Assembly (NCBI RefSeq): GCF_035668035.1
Contig: NZ_JAYMYJ010000042.1
Location: 1 to 64,000, forward strand
Direction: 5' to 3'
Origin: Thiothrix phosphatis
GTDB lineage: Bacteria; Pseudomonadota; Gammaproteobacteria; Thiotrichales; Thiotrichaceae
Length of the DNA stretch: 64,000 bases
Positions 33,215-41,352 of this stretch are shown here, one piece after another. The position numbers and the translations under genes are program-made. A model generated the notes under the pieces. It was not told where the DNA came from and ran no database searches. It worked only from the letters and a program-made list of their open reading frames with translations. Numbering within the stretch: the first letter of the stretch is position 1; every line of letters begins with the position of its first letter.

Positions 33215-33775
33215 ATGGAAAACAGAATGAAAATAGGGGCTGCCGCTTTAACTCTGGCAGCGATGGTTTCTGGTTGTGCTCCTGTTCCGGGAACCACTCC
33301 GCAAGCCGGGGCGACAGGCGATTACAATTCATATGGGACTACGGCCTCAAACAACTATGGTTACGGTTCGACGGGAACCAATACCAACGCCTCTTATTAC
33401 GATTATGGTTCTGGCGGCAGTACAGCGGGGGGTGGGACGCCTTCTTATGATTATTCTTCCGGGAACAGCAGCAGTTACGGCACGGGTGGTTCCACCTCTT
33501 CTGGTTCCACTTATTATGACTACACTGCGTCTGCGGGCGGGTCGGCTTCCAATTCGGCGGGTGGGTCATATGCAGTGCAGGTAGTTGCCAGCCCTAATCG
33601 GGGCACGGCTGACGCCATGGCAAGCCAGATGCAGTCTATGGGTTTCAATGCGGTGGTTGATCAGGTTGGCGGCTATTATAAGGTGCGCGTGCCGTTCAGC
33701 AGTGAAAGTGAGGCCAAAGCCAATTTGGGACGTATCCGTTCCAGTATCCCAGACGCTTTTTATACCGTCCGTTAA
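33215..33775 (+). CDS. SPOR-domain lipoprotein with a Tyr/Gly/Ser-rich linker
   Basis: A 186-aa lipoprotein: signal peptide with lipobox VSGC (Cys near residue 21), a low-complexity linker (about 25-110) dominated by Tyr, Gly, Ser and Thr with recurring SYYDY, SYDYS and YYDYT blocks, and a C-terminal SPOR domain (SYAVQVVASPNRGTADAMAS...). SPOR domains bind denuded septal peptidoglycan, so septum localisation is likely. ATG 33215 has AGGG at a suitable distance; ATG 33227 is an alternative. A strong hairpin follows at 33792. Confidence 0.88.
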   Translation: MENRMKIGAAALTLAAMVSGCAPVPGTTPQAGATGDYNSYGTTASNNYGYGSTGTNTNASYYDYGSGGSTAGGGTPSYDYSSGNSSSYGTGGSTSSGSTYYDYTASAGGSASNSAGGSYAVQVVASPNRGTADAMASQMQSMGFNAVVDQVGGYYKVRVPFSSESEAKANLGRIRSSIPDAFYTVR

Positions 33776-33791
33776 TCGCCATTCATCTCCA

Positions 33792-33818
33792 CAATGCCCC
33801 CTTTAAAAGGGGGCATTG
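33792..33818 (+). terminator. Hairpin after the SPOR lipoprotein gene
   Basis: A near-perfect palindrome (CAATGCCCCC, central TTTAAAA, GGGGGCATTG) lies 17 bp past the stop codon. There is no clear T-tract, so it may be a weak terminator or a 3' stabiliser. Confidence 0.55.
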
Positions 33819-33922
33819 AACATTCATATAACGTTTGCTTCCGTTCCTCCGTTTGCTTCAGGACTTTCCAGTCAATAGCTGGTAAAAATATCCATATATA
33901 AAATGTATGGAATTTATTACAT

Positions 33923-34603
33923 ATGTTTGTCACCAAAGTGTTGCCTTATCTTCCACTGCTGTTTTGGGTGTTGTTTGCGGTTCCTGCGCAAGCCGGTTTG
34001 TATCGCTGGGTGGATGAACAGGGTGAAGTTCACTATTCGGATGTAGTCCCGCAAAGCGCAACCAAGCAGGAACGTAGTGAACTCAATGAGCAAGGAATGA
34101 CCATCAAGACCTTTCCGGCGGCACCGACAGCGGAGGAAATCGCTGCGCGCGAGCGTCAGGAAACGATGGCCAAATTACGTAATGCCATGGATAACAAACA
34201 GCAGGAGCAGGATAACTACTTGCTGGCGAATTATGCTGATGTGACGGAACTGGATGCTGTTTTCAACAGTAAGCTGGATGTTCTAGGTAAGAACACCCGT
34301 TCGATAACAGAGCGCCGTGACACGCTGGCCAGCCGTGTGGATGCAGTCAAGGCGCAAGCGGCCAAGCTGGATAGCGTGGATGAACGTGACACGCTACAGG
34401 CGTATGTCCACGAAGCAGAGCAAACACTGGCCAGTTATGATTATGCCATTCAGGAAAATCAGACCGAACAGGATCGTCTGCGCCAGCACTACGAAAAAGA
34501 CCGCGCCCGCTTGAGCGTCTTACTTAGCGGGTCACCATCGTCCCAACACCCTGATCCGTCAAAAGCTCCAGCAACACTGCGTGTGGCACTCGACCGTCAA
34601 TGA
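33923..34603 (+). CDS. DUF4124 periplasmic coiled-coil protein
   Basis: A 226-aa secreted protein: signal peptide ending VPAQA (about residue 24), a DUF4124 motif (GLYRWVDEQGEVHYSDVVP), then a long helical, probably coiled-coil region rich in Glu, Gln and Arg (about 70-205). The function of DUF4124 proteins is unknown; many are envelope proteins. Its last 80 bases overlap antisense with the 3' end of argB. Confidence 0.88.
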   Translation: MFVTKVLPYLPLLFWVLFAVPAQAGLYRWVDEQGEVHYSDVVPQSATKQERSELNEQGMTIKTFPAAPTAEEIAARERQETMAKLRNAMDNKQQEQDNYLLANYADVTELDAVFNSKLDVLGKNTRSITERRDTLASRVDAVKAQAAKLDSVDERDTLQAYVHEAEQTLASYDYAIQENQTEQDRLRQHYEKDRARLSVLLSGSPSSQHPDPSKAPATLRVALDRQ

Positions 34604-35408
34604 TGCTGGCGTTGTTTGCTCCGCCAGCAATGGCGTCCATCGCGCAAGCCAGTTTGGGCAACATACCGCCTTGGATGGTGCCATCCTCGACTAATTTCTG
34701 AATATCTTGCTGGCTGAGTTTTTCGATCAGGCAACCCTGCTTATCCAAGACACCGGGCGTATTGGTCAGTAATAGCAGGCGTTCGGCGTTCAGCACTTCC
34801 GCCATCTTGCCCGCCACGATATCGGCGTTGATATTGTAACTGGTGCCATCCCGTCCTACCCCGATCGGGGCAATAACCGGAATGAAACGGTCTTCTTCCA
34901 GCATCCGCACCACGCTGGCATCAATTTCAGTGACTTCGCCGACATGGCCGAGGTCGATGATTTCGGAAGGTTGGTTTCCGGTGGCCTTGCGCTCCAGCAC
35001 CATCTTCTTGGCGATGATCATATTGCCATCCTTACCGGTCAGGCCGATGGCGCGCCCACCCGCTTGGTTGATCATGTTTACAATCTGCTTGTTGACAAGT
35101 CCGCCCAGCACCATTTGCACCACATCCATGGTTTCAGCATCGGTCACGCGCATGCCGTCAATGAAATAACTTTCCTTGCCAATCTGCTTCAGGAGATTGC
35201 CGATTTGCGGGCCGCCGCCGTGGACAACGACCGGATTGATGCCCACCTGTTTCAGCAACACGATGTCACTGGCGAAGCTTTTTTGCAGGGCAGGGTCAGT
35301 CATGGCGTTGCCGCCGTATTTGACCACAAGGGTTTTGCCAGAGTATTTCTGAATATAAGGGAGCGCCTCCATCAGTATGGCGGCGGTATCACTGGGTTTG
35401 TTGCTCAT
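34524..35408 (-). CDS. argB: Acetylglutamate kinase
   Basis: A 294-aa amino-acid kinase, second step of arginine synthesis. Typical features are KTLVVKYGGNAM near the N-terminus, VHGGGPQIG, and the C-terminal GGMLPKLACAMDAIAGGA. ATG 35408 is chosen over an upstream in-frame ATG because MSNKPSDTAAILMEALPYIQ is the family N-terminus. Its 3' end overlaps the convergent DUF4124 gene by 80 bp. Confidence 0.96.
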   Translation of the reverse strand: MSNKPSDTAAILMEALPYIQKYSGKTLVVKYGGNAMTDPALQKSFASDIVLLKQVGINPVVVHGGGPQIGNLLKQIGKESYFIDGMRVTDAETMDVVQMVLGGLVNKQIVNMINQAGGRAIGLTGKDGNMIIAKKMVLERKATGNQPSEIIDLGHVGEVTEIDASVVRMLEEDRFIPVIAPIGVGRDGTSYNINADIVAGKMAEVLNAERLLLLTNTPGVLDKQGCLIEKLSQQDIQKLVEDGTIQGGMLPKLACAMDAIAGGANNASIIDGRVPHAVLLELLTDQGVGTMVTR

Positions 35409-35555
35409 GGGCTCAAGTTTTGTTGGTTTGCAAGGGCAGAAATTATAGCCTAAATATGTGGGCATTTTGCTTTCAGTTTAACAGCCAAATATCCTTCTTT
35501 TGTTGTATGCTCAGAAGTGCGCGTAGAGGAACCACGAATTGGAGGAGAAATCATA

Positions 35556-36737
35556 ATGAGTAGAGACGTTGTTGTCCTGAGTGCTGTCCGTTCCGCCATT
35601 GGCGCGTTTGGCGGTTCGCTGGCGGAGATGGAGTCCAGTGAACTGGGTGGTCTTGTAATGAAGGAAGCTGTCAGCCGTTCAGGCGTTGATCCGCAGGCGA
35701 TCAGCTATGTCACAGTCGGCAATTGCATTCCGACAGATTCCCGCTATGCCTATGTTTCACGGGTGGCCTCCATCCAGGCGGGGTTGCCGATGGAATCCAT
35801 AGCCATGCAGCTCAACCGCTTGTGTTCATCCGGTTTGCAAGCCATTGTCACCACGGCCCAGAACATCATGCTGGGCGACGCTGATTACGGCATCGGCGGT
35901 GGGGTGGAGGTCATGTCCAAAGGCACTTACATGATGCCTGCCCTGCGTAGCGGTGCCCGTATGGGTGACACCAGCGCCATTGATAGCATGGTGGCTGTCC
36001 TGACTGACCCGTTTGGTGCTGGGCACATGGGCATAACGGCTGAGAATCTGGCTACCAAATGGAATATCAGCCGGGAAGAGCAGGATGCTTTTGCCCTGGA
36101 ATCCCAGCGGCGGGCAGCGGTTGCGATTGCGGAAGGCCGTTTCAAGTCACAGATTGTCCCAATCGTGAAAAAAACCCGCAAGGGTGATGTGGTGTTCGAT
36201 ACTGATGAACACCCGCGTGCGAACACAACCATGGAAACCTTGGCTAAAATGCGTCCGGCTTTCAAGAAGGATGGGACAGTCACTGCGGGGAATGCCTCCG
36301 GCATTAATGATGGCGCGGCTTTCTTTGTGCTGGCCGCAGGGGATGTTGCTGAGAAAGCAGGCTATAAACCAATGGCGCGTCTGGTGTCGTATGCAGTGGC
36401 AGGCGTGCCGAATGACCTGATGGGCGAAGGGCCTATCCCGTCGTCAAAACTGGCTTTGAAAAAGGCTGGCATGACACTGGATCAGATGGATGTCATTGAG
36501 TCCAATGAAGCGTTTGCGGCACAGGCGCTGGCTGTCGCCAAAGGGCTGGATCTGGATATGTCCCGCACCAACCCGAATGGTGGGGCAATTGCGTTGGGTC
36601 ATCCGGTTGGCTGTTCTGGCGCATTCATCGCCACCAAGGCATTGTATGAGTTGGAACGCATCAATGGACGTTATGCGCTGGTGACCATGTGTATTGGCGG
36701 CGGCCAAGGCATTGCGACCATCTTCGAACGTCTGTAA
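35556..36737 (+). CDS. Acetyl-CoA acetyltransferase (thiolase)
   Basis: A 393-aa biosynthetic-type thiolase that condenses two acetyl-CoA to acetoacetyl-CoA (PhaA/AtoB type). The nucleophile Cys is in NRLCSSGLQAI (near residue 90), the catalytic His in ALGHPVGCSGA and the second Cys in MCIGGGQG. A strong GGAGGAGA site precedes ATG 35556. It stands alone; no phaB or phaC is next to it, so a role in polyhydroxybutyrate synthesis is plausible but not shown. Confidence 0.92.
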   Translation: MSRDVVVLSAVRSAIGAFGGSLAEMESSELGGLVMKEAVSRSGVDPQAISYVTVGNCIPTDSRYAYVSRVASIQAGLPMESIAMQLNRLCSSGLQAIVTTAQNIMLGDADYGIGGGVEVMSKGTYMMPALRSGARMGDTSAIDSMVAVLTDPFGAGHMGITAENLATKWNISREEQDAFALESQRRAAVAIAEGRFKSQIVPIVKKTRKGDVVFDTDEHPRANTTMETLAKMRPAFKKDGTVTAGNASGINDGAAFFVLAAGDVAEKAGYKPMARLVSYAVAGVPNDLMGEGPIPSSKLALKKAGMTLDQMDVIESNEAFAAQALAVAKGLDLDMSRTNPNGGAIALGHPVGCSGAFIATKALYELERINGRYALVTMCIGGGQGIATIFERL

Positions 36738-36748
36738 TTTACTGCCCC

Positions 36749-36787
36749 ATAACCCACCTTACCAGCTTGTCTGGTAAGGTGGGTTAT
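36749..36787. terminator. Bidirectional terminator hairpin
   Basis: A perfect 17-bp stem (ATAACCCACCTTACCAG and its complement) with a CTTGT loop lies between the convergent thiolase and DUF3144 genes. It is well placed to end transcription from both sides, although no long T-tract is present. Confidence 0.75.
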
Positions 36788-36801
36788 CTGCGTCCCGTAC
36801 T

Positions 36802-37122
36802 CTATTGGCCAGATTCATCAGGCTTGATGTAGTTCTTATAGTTCTCCTTGAAATCGCGCAGGTTGTCGCCAAGCATATGGCGGAACTGCTTGCTGAGATA
36901 TTCCATGGCTTCGTCCATGTCAGCAATATATTCCTTGCGGTCAACGGATGACGAAGCGACCACAAAAGCATTGAAGCGGGCGGCGGCGTAAAGCATGGCG
37001 GCACCGATTTTGCCGGGTTCGCTGTTTTCCAGCCCGTTGTTGGCCTGTTCTATGAATTGTTCAGCCAAATCCCAGAATTCTTGGTCATTGTCTTGCGGGC
37101 TGACGTCTTTTTTCTTACTCAT
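36802..37122 (-). CDS. DUF3144 family protein
   Basis: A 106-aa helical cytosolic protein of the DUF3144 family. Family phrases are FWDLAEQFIEQAN, GAAMLYAAARFNAFVVASS and MLGDNLRDFKENYKNYI. Function is unknown. It lies downstream of dut on the same strand, separated by 89 bp. Confidence 0.88.
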   Translation of the reverse strand: MSKKKDVSPQDNDQEFWDLAEQFIEQANNGLENSEPGKIGAAMLYAAARFNAFVVASSSVDRKEYIADMDEAMEYLSKQFRHMLGDNLRDFKENYKNYIKPDESGQ

Positions 37123-37211
37123 TCGGCAAATCCTTGGGGTGAGGGGTACAAGGTTAAAACAGCAACATTTCCATAGTCACAGGATAGGTATAGGCATCGT
37201 CATGGCGCAAC

Positions 37212-37667
37212 TCAATGGCGTCCGGAATGGCCGAAGCCGCCCTCACCGCGCTGGGAAGACCCGAAATCCTCCACCTGTTGCAGCGCAACCTGCACCACCG
37301 GCACAAACACCAGTTGGGCGATACGCTCGCCGGGCTGGATGGTGAATGGGTCTTGACCTCGGTTCCAGCAGGAAATGAACAACTGCCCCTGGTAATCGGA
37401 GTCAATCAGCCCCACCAAATTGCCTAACACAATACCATGTTTATGGCCAAGCCCGGAGCGGGGCAGGATAACGGCCGCCAGGCCAGGGTCGCCGATATGG
37501 ATGGCGAGGCCAGTGGGAACCAAGTGGGTATCGCCGGGCAACAGGGTGACGGCTTCATCCAGGCAGGCGCGCAAATCCATGCCAGCGGAGCCGTTGGTGG
37601 CGTATGCAGGCAAGGGAAATTCGTCGCCGATGCGCGGGTCGAGAATCCTGTATTCAATCGTGGCCAT
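37212..37667 (-). CDS. dut: dUTP pyrophosphatase
   Basis: A 151-aa trimeric dUTPase that lowers dUTP and supplies dUMP. The conserved motifs are present: YATNGSAGMDLRA, PRSGLGHKHG, GLIDSDYQG, the Gly-rich QPGERIAQLVF, and the C-terminal GEGGFGHSGRH. Its start overlaps the end of coaBC by 14 bp, a common gammaproteobacterial arrangement. Confidence 0.97.
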   Translation of the reverse strand: MATIEYRILDPRIGDEFPLPAYATNGSAGMDLRACLDEAVTLLPGDTHLVPTGLAIHIGDPGLAAVILPRSGLGHKHGIVLGNLVGLIDSDYQGQLFISCWNRGQDPFTIQPGERIAQLVFVPVVQVALQQVEDFGSSQRGEGGFGHSGRH

Positions 37668-38877
37668 CAGGGTGTTTTTTCCGTTTGTGGTATTGCTCCG
37701 CCACCAGCTCCATCAAGGCTTCCGCCAGTTGCTGTTTGTCCATTTCCGGCAAGGAGCGGTGGCCGTCCTTCCACACGACCTCCAACGCATTGGTGGGTTG
37801 GTCGAAGGCTTTGCCGTCAGCAACGGAATTGGCGGCAATCATATCGATTCCTTTGCGCTCCAATTTGCTGCGGGCGTATTCCATCAGGTTGTGGGTTTCC
37901 GCCGCAAAACCAACGGTAAACAGGTGTGGGTATTCTTGCGTAATGGTGGCCAGAATATCCGTTGTGCGTTTCATTTCAAGATGCAGTGTGTCGGCGTTTT
38001 TCTTGATCTTGTGGTTGGCGACAGCGACCGGGGTGTAGTCGGCAACGGCAGCGGTCGCAATAAACAAGTCAGTCTGCCGAGCCTGTTCACAGGTCGCCTT
38101 GAGCATGTCGGCGGCGGATTCGGTGATAATACGTTGCACGCCTGGGGGACAGTCCAACGACACGTGACCCGACACCAGCATCACCTTTGCGCCCATCTTT
38201 GCTGCCGCCTGCGCGACCGCGTAGCCCATTTTGCCAGAACTGCGGTTAGTGAGAAACCGTACCGGGTCGATGGCTTCACGGGTAGGCCCGGCAGTCACCA
38301 GCACACGCACTCCCTGAAACAAGGTGCTGACAGCGCAGCATCCTTCCAGCGCGCGCACCAGCTCGGCAGGTTCCAGCATCCGGCCTGGGCCAGTGTCGCC
38401 GCATGCCTGCTCGCCTTCGGCTGGGCCGAAAACATACACGCCACGCTCCTTCAGGGTGCGGATATTGTGCTGGGTAGCGGGATTTTTCCACATTTGTTGG
38501 TTTGCCGCTGGCGCTACGGCAAGCGGGGCTTTTGACGCCAGGCAAATGGTGGTCAGCAGCTCATCCGCCAGTCCCCAAGCCAGTTTCGCCAACGTATTGG
38601 CCGTCGCTGGCGCAATCAGGATGTAATCCGCCCAGCGCGCCAGCTCAATGTGCCCCATGCCCATCTCGGCTTCAGGATCAAGCAATTCGGTATGCACCGG
38701 ATTCCCCGACAGCGCTTGCATGGTCAGCGGTGTGATGAATTGCTGCGCGGATTTTGTCATACAGACGCGCACGTTTGCGCCTTGCTTGATGAGCAAGCGC
38801 ACCAGCTCGGCGGATTTATAGGCTGCGATGCCGCCACTTATCCCTAAAAGAATGTTTTTGCCAGGGAGGAATGACAT
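37654..38877 (-). CDS. coaBC: Coenzyme A biosynthesis bifunctional protein CoaBC
   Basis: A 407-aa fusion: an FMN-dependent phosphopantothenoylcysteine decarboxylase (N-terminal 190 residues; GISGGIAAYKSAELVR, active-site His in APATANTLAKLAWGLADELL region and MNxxMW-like NQQMW) and the phosphopantothenate-cysteine ligase (VLVTAGPTREAIDPVRFLTNRSSG). ATG 38877 with AAAGAA/AGAGGGC upstream gives the family start; an ATG 36 bases before it is in frame but less likely. dut is coupled downstream; radC diverges upstream. Confidence 0.96.
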   Translation of the reverse strand: MSFLPGKNILLGISGGIAAYKSAELVRLLIKQGANVRVCMTKSAQQFITPLTMQALSGNPVHTELLDPEAEMGMGHIELARWADYILIAPATANTLAKLAWGLADELLTTICLASKAPLAVAPAANQQMWKNPATQHNIRTLKERGVYVFGPAEGEQACGDTGPGRMLEPAELVRALEGCCAVSTLFQGVRVLVTAGPTREAIDPVRFLTNRSSGKMGYAVAQAAAKMGAKVMLVSGHVSLDCPPGVQRIITESAADMLKATCEQARQTDLFIATAAVADYTPVAVANHKIKKNADTLHLEMKRTTDILATITQEYPHLFTVGFAAETHNLMEYARSKLERKGIDMIAANSVADGKAFDQPTNALEVVWKDGHRSLPEMDKQQLAEALMELVAEQYHKRKKHPDGHD

Positions 38878-38918
38878 AAGATTTGCCCTCTGACCCAATG
38901 AATAAAAAAGCATGAACT

Positions 38919-39590
38919 ATGGCAATCACTGACTGGCCGGTTGATGAACGTCCACGCGAAAAATTGTTGTCACGCGGCGCTCAAGCCCTGTCTGACGCCG
39001 AACTGCTGGCTATTTTCCTGCGTGTAGGCGTGCGCGGGAAAACCGCCGTCGATCTCGCACGCGAGTTGCTGCAAGGCTTTGGTAGTTTACGACAATTGTT
39101 TGATGCAGACGCACAAAATTTTTGTGCAGTGCAAGGTATGGGTGAAGCCAAGTACGTCCAGCTTCAGGCGGTGCTGGAAATGTCGCGCCGTTATCTGGCG
39201 GAAAAAATGCAGCGGGGTGACCCTTTGTCTGATCCGGATACCGTGCGTTTCTACCTGACCTCCCGGTTGCGCGACTACCGTTTCGAGGTGTTTTCCTGCC
39301 TGTTTCTGGATAACCGCCACCGGGTGATCCAGTATGAGGAGCTGTTCCGTGGCACCATTGACGGAGCCAGTGTCCACCCGCGCGAAGTGGTGCGGCGGGC
39401 TTTGCATCACAATGCGGCGGCGGTCATTTTTGCACATAACCACCCTTCCGGGGTGGCGGAGCCTAGCCAGGCGGATGAGCGCATTACCCGGAAATTGCAG
39501 GATGCCCTGCGCCTGATTGATGTCAGGGTGCTGGATCATTTTGTGGTAGGGGATCATGTGGTGTCCTTTGCTGAAAGGGGCTTGCTGTAA
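38919..39590 (+). CDS. radC: RadC/JAMM-family DNA repair-associated protein
   Basis: A 223-aa RadC protein: an N-terminal helix-hairpin-helix region (LLQGFGSLRQLFDADAQNFCAVQGMGEAKYVQLQAVLEM region) and a C-terminal JAMM metal-site domain with HNHPSG and the following Asp (QADERITRK). Exact biochemical role is still unclear. Divergent from coaBC, which is the usual gammaproteobacterial order. Confidence 0.95.
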   Translation: MAITDWPVDERPREKLLSRGAQALSDAELLAIFLRVGVRGKTAVDLARELLQGFGSLRQLFDADAQNFCAVQGMGEAKYVQLQAVLEMSRRYLAEKMQRGDPLSDPDTVRFYLTSRLRDYRFEVFSCLFLDNRHRVIQYEELFRGTIDGASVHPREVVRRALHHNAAAVIFAHNHPSGVAEPSQADERITRKLQDALRLIDVRVLDHFVVGDHVVSFAERGLL

Positions 39591-39669
39591 TGGATGAGCA
39601 AAAATGACGGACGTGCTACCATGCGTGAATATCGCCAATAATTTTTCTCACCACCAAAAGGACTTAGCC

Positions 39670-40389
39670 GTGATTACAGCGGAACAGGAAAAACAGGTCA
39701 GCGGAACCATGGAGCTGCTGAGCGCTTATATCGCCAAACCACCCTGGGAAGAATGGATGGTGGAGGTCTTTTCCGACGCCATTGCCTATGCCGCCGAAAT
39801 GCTGGAGCTGTCAGGCGATGAAGTGCTGGACTATCTTGAAGAAGAACCCCAAGGACAGATGGCGCATTCCCACGTATTTGAGCACTTCGTAACCACCGAA
39901 ACCAATGAGGATGGTGAAAGTGCATTGCAGGAGTTCATGCGCGCACGGGTGCAGCAGGAGGAGCAGTCTTTTGCCTGCCAATATTTGGAGGCGCTTAACC
40001 AGTCAAAACTGGGGCTGTGGGAAGTGGTGGGCAAGGCCGGAAAATTTGTGGACGTGCGTCAAATGGGGGCAGAGGAACCTGTTGTGGTGAGGGTGGCTCT
40101 GGATGCGGGCAAAATTCCAGCCAATATCTGCATTGCTTCACGCGTGCTGACCTTGCCGGGTGATAACCATGTGTTCAGTTTTGGCATGCTGCCGGTTGAA
40201 CACAGTGAAGCTGAAGACATTCTGGCCTATCTCAAGCAGGTGCGTGGCGAGATGCAGGAAGCCGCCAAAAGCGGGGAAGGGCAGGAGTATGATGCGGACG
40301 ATATTGAGGCGGCCATTGGAGAAGAGTTGGAGGATCTGTTATTCCATGAAACGCTGACCGCCTGGATCGGGCAAGGTTTTGATAGCTAA
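39670..40389 (+). CDS. Acidic protein of unknown function
   Basis: A strongly acidic, Trp-containing cytosolic protein (239 aa from GTG 39670). The central part (YLEALNQSKLGLWEVVG... through the VFSFGMLPVE segment) resembles the beta-rich core of uncharacterised proteins sometimes joined to SEC-C motifs, but no SEC-C is present here. GTG 39670 is preceded by AAAGGA at good spacing. ATG 39604 is in frame and would add 22 residues but has no ribosome-binding site. It lies 79 bp after radC and ends with a terminator. Confidence 0.72.
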   Translation: MITAEQEKQVSGTMELLSAYIAKPPWEEWMVEVFSDAIAYAAEMLELSGDEVLDYLEEEPQGQMAHSHVFEHFVTTETNEDGESALQEFMRARVQQEEQSFACQYLEALNQSKLGLWEVVGKAGKFVDVRQMGAEEPVVVRVALDAGKIPANICIASRVLTLPGDNHVFSFGMLPVEHSEAEDILAYLKQVRGEMQEAAKSGEGQEYDADDIEAAIGEELEDLLFHETLTAWIGQGFDS

Positions 40390-40412
40390 AGGCATGCAAC
40401 AGAAAAGAAAAA

Positions 40413-40447
40413 GGGCCGCCGCAATGGCAGCCCCTGAACAGCTTTTT
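40413..40447 (+). terminator. Rho-independent terminator
   Basis: An 8-bp GC-rich stem with one mismatch (GGGCCGCC, loop GCAAT, GGCAGCCC; 40413-40433) is followed by TGAACAGC and a six-T run at 40443-40448. It ends the radC-side transcript. Confidence 0.65.
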
Positions 40448-40587
40448 TACTTCTCTATTTTAAGATAAGTTTTAATGGTTACGTTGTCACAACGTTGAAA
40501 AAGTGCTTGTATTTCCTCCTAGCTGTGCGTCTATGCGCGTTCTCCAGTACAAGCACGCGGGGATTATAGGGGAATTGGCGCTGAACA

Positions 40588-40635
40588 GAATACCCTTTCT
40601 CTGCCGGGAATAAGGCAGTCTATGCAAGGGTATTC
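40588..40635. repeat. Nested inverted repeat next to ssb
   Basis: Outer arms GAATACCCTT (40588-40597) and AAGGGTATTC (40626-40635) are perfect complements. Inside lies a second stem CTGCC (40601-40605) and GGCAG (40614-40618). It sits 11 bp beyond the ssb stop, so it may fold in the ssb 3' end as a terminator or stabiliser; there is no T-tract. A separate 15-bp palindrome ACGTTGT-C-ACAACGT is at 40481-40495. Confidence 0.6.
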
Positions 40636-40646
40636 CCTAAGTTCCC

Positions 40647-41126
40647 TCAGAACGGAATATCATCGTCGAAATCTTCAAAGCCGCGATCAGCGCCACCGCC
40701 TGTATTGCCATTGCCAGCGTAAGAATTGTTTGAGCCTCCGCTACGCGCTGGAGCGCCATCATCGTAACTGCCTGCCCCCATGCCACCGCCTGGGCGCCCG
40801 CCCAACATCTGCATATCACTGGCGACAATTTCCGTGGTGTAACGGTCTTGCCCGTCCTGTCCCTGCCATTTGCGGGTGCGCAGGCTGCCTTCGATATAAA
40901 CTTGTTGGCCTTTGCGCAGGTATTCCCCGGCAATTTCCGCTAGCCGGTTAAAGAAGACCACCCGATGCCATTCGGTGGTTTCCTTCTTTTCGCCGGTTTG
41001 CTTGTCTTTCCACTGCTCGCTGGTGGCCACGCTGACGTTGGTGATGGCGCCGCCGCTGGGCATGTATTTCACTTCCGGATCACGGCCCAGTGTGCCAACC
41101 AGAATGACCTTATTCACACCACGCAT
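40647..41126 (-). CDS. ssb: Single-stranded DNA-binding protein
   Basis: A 159-aa SSB: an N-terminal OB fold (MRGVNKVILVGTLGRDPEVKYM ... EWHRVVFFNRLAEIAGEYLRKGQQVYIEGSL), a Gly/Ser/Asn-rich linker (about 112-150) and the acidic partner-binding tip DDDIPF. It binds ssDNA in replication and repair. uvrA, often divergent from ssb, is not present here. Confidence 0.97.
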   Translation of the reverse strand: MRGVNKVILVGTLGRDPEVKYMPSGGAITNVSVATSEQWKDKQTGEKKETTEWHRVVFFNRLAEIAGEYLRKGQQVYIEGSLRTRKWQGQDGQDRYTTEIVASDMQMLGGRPGGGMGAGSYDDGAPARSGGSNNSYAGNGNTGGGADRGFEDFDDDIPF

Positions 41127-41352
41127 ATGGAGTTACCTCTTTTTTCATTGAATTTCAAAATATTATGCTCAATTGACGCTGATTTCCCTGGCTTCGTGAT
41201 TGACGCCCGCTCGCCTGCCCAATTGATAGGGAAGCCTTCATGTAATATACCTGCCCCCTCCCGAGTTTGCGAGTTCAGTGTTACCGGGATGGATCGCCAC
41301 ACTTTTACGTAGCTATGCATTGTTCCATGGACACTTTTCCCCCTTCAGATTG
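41127..41352. other. Intergenic region upstream of ssb
   Basis: 226 bp between the ssb start and the 3' end of the SH3-domain gene, both leftward. The ssb-proximal part is AT-rich and probably carries the ssb promoter; I see no gene, RNA or clear hairpin. Confidence 0.4.
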
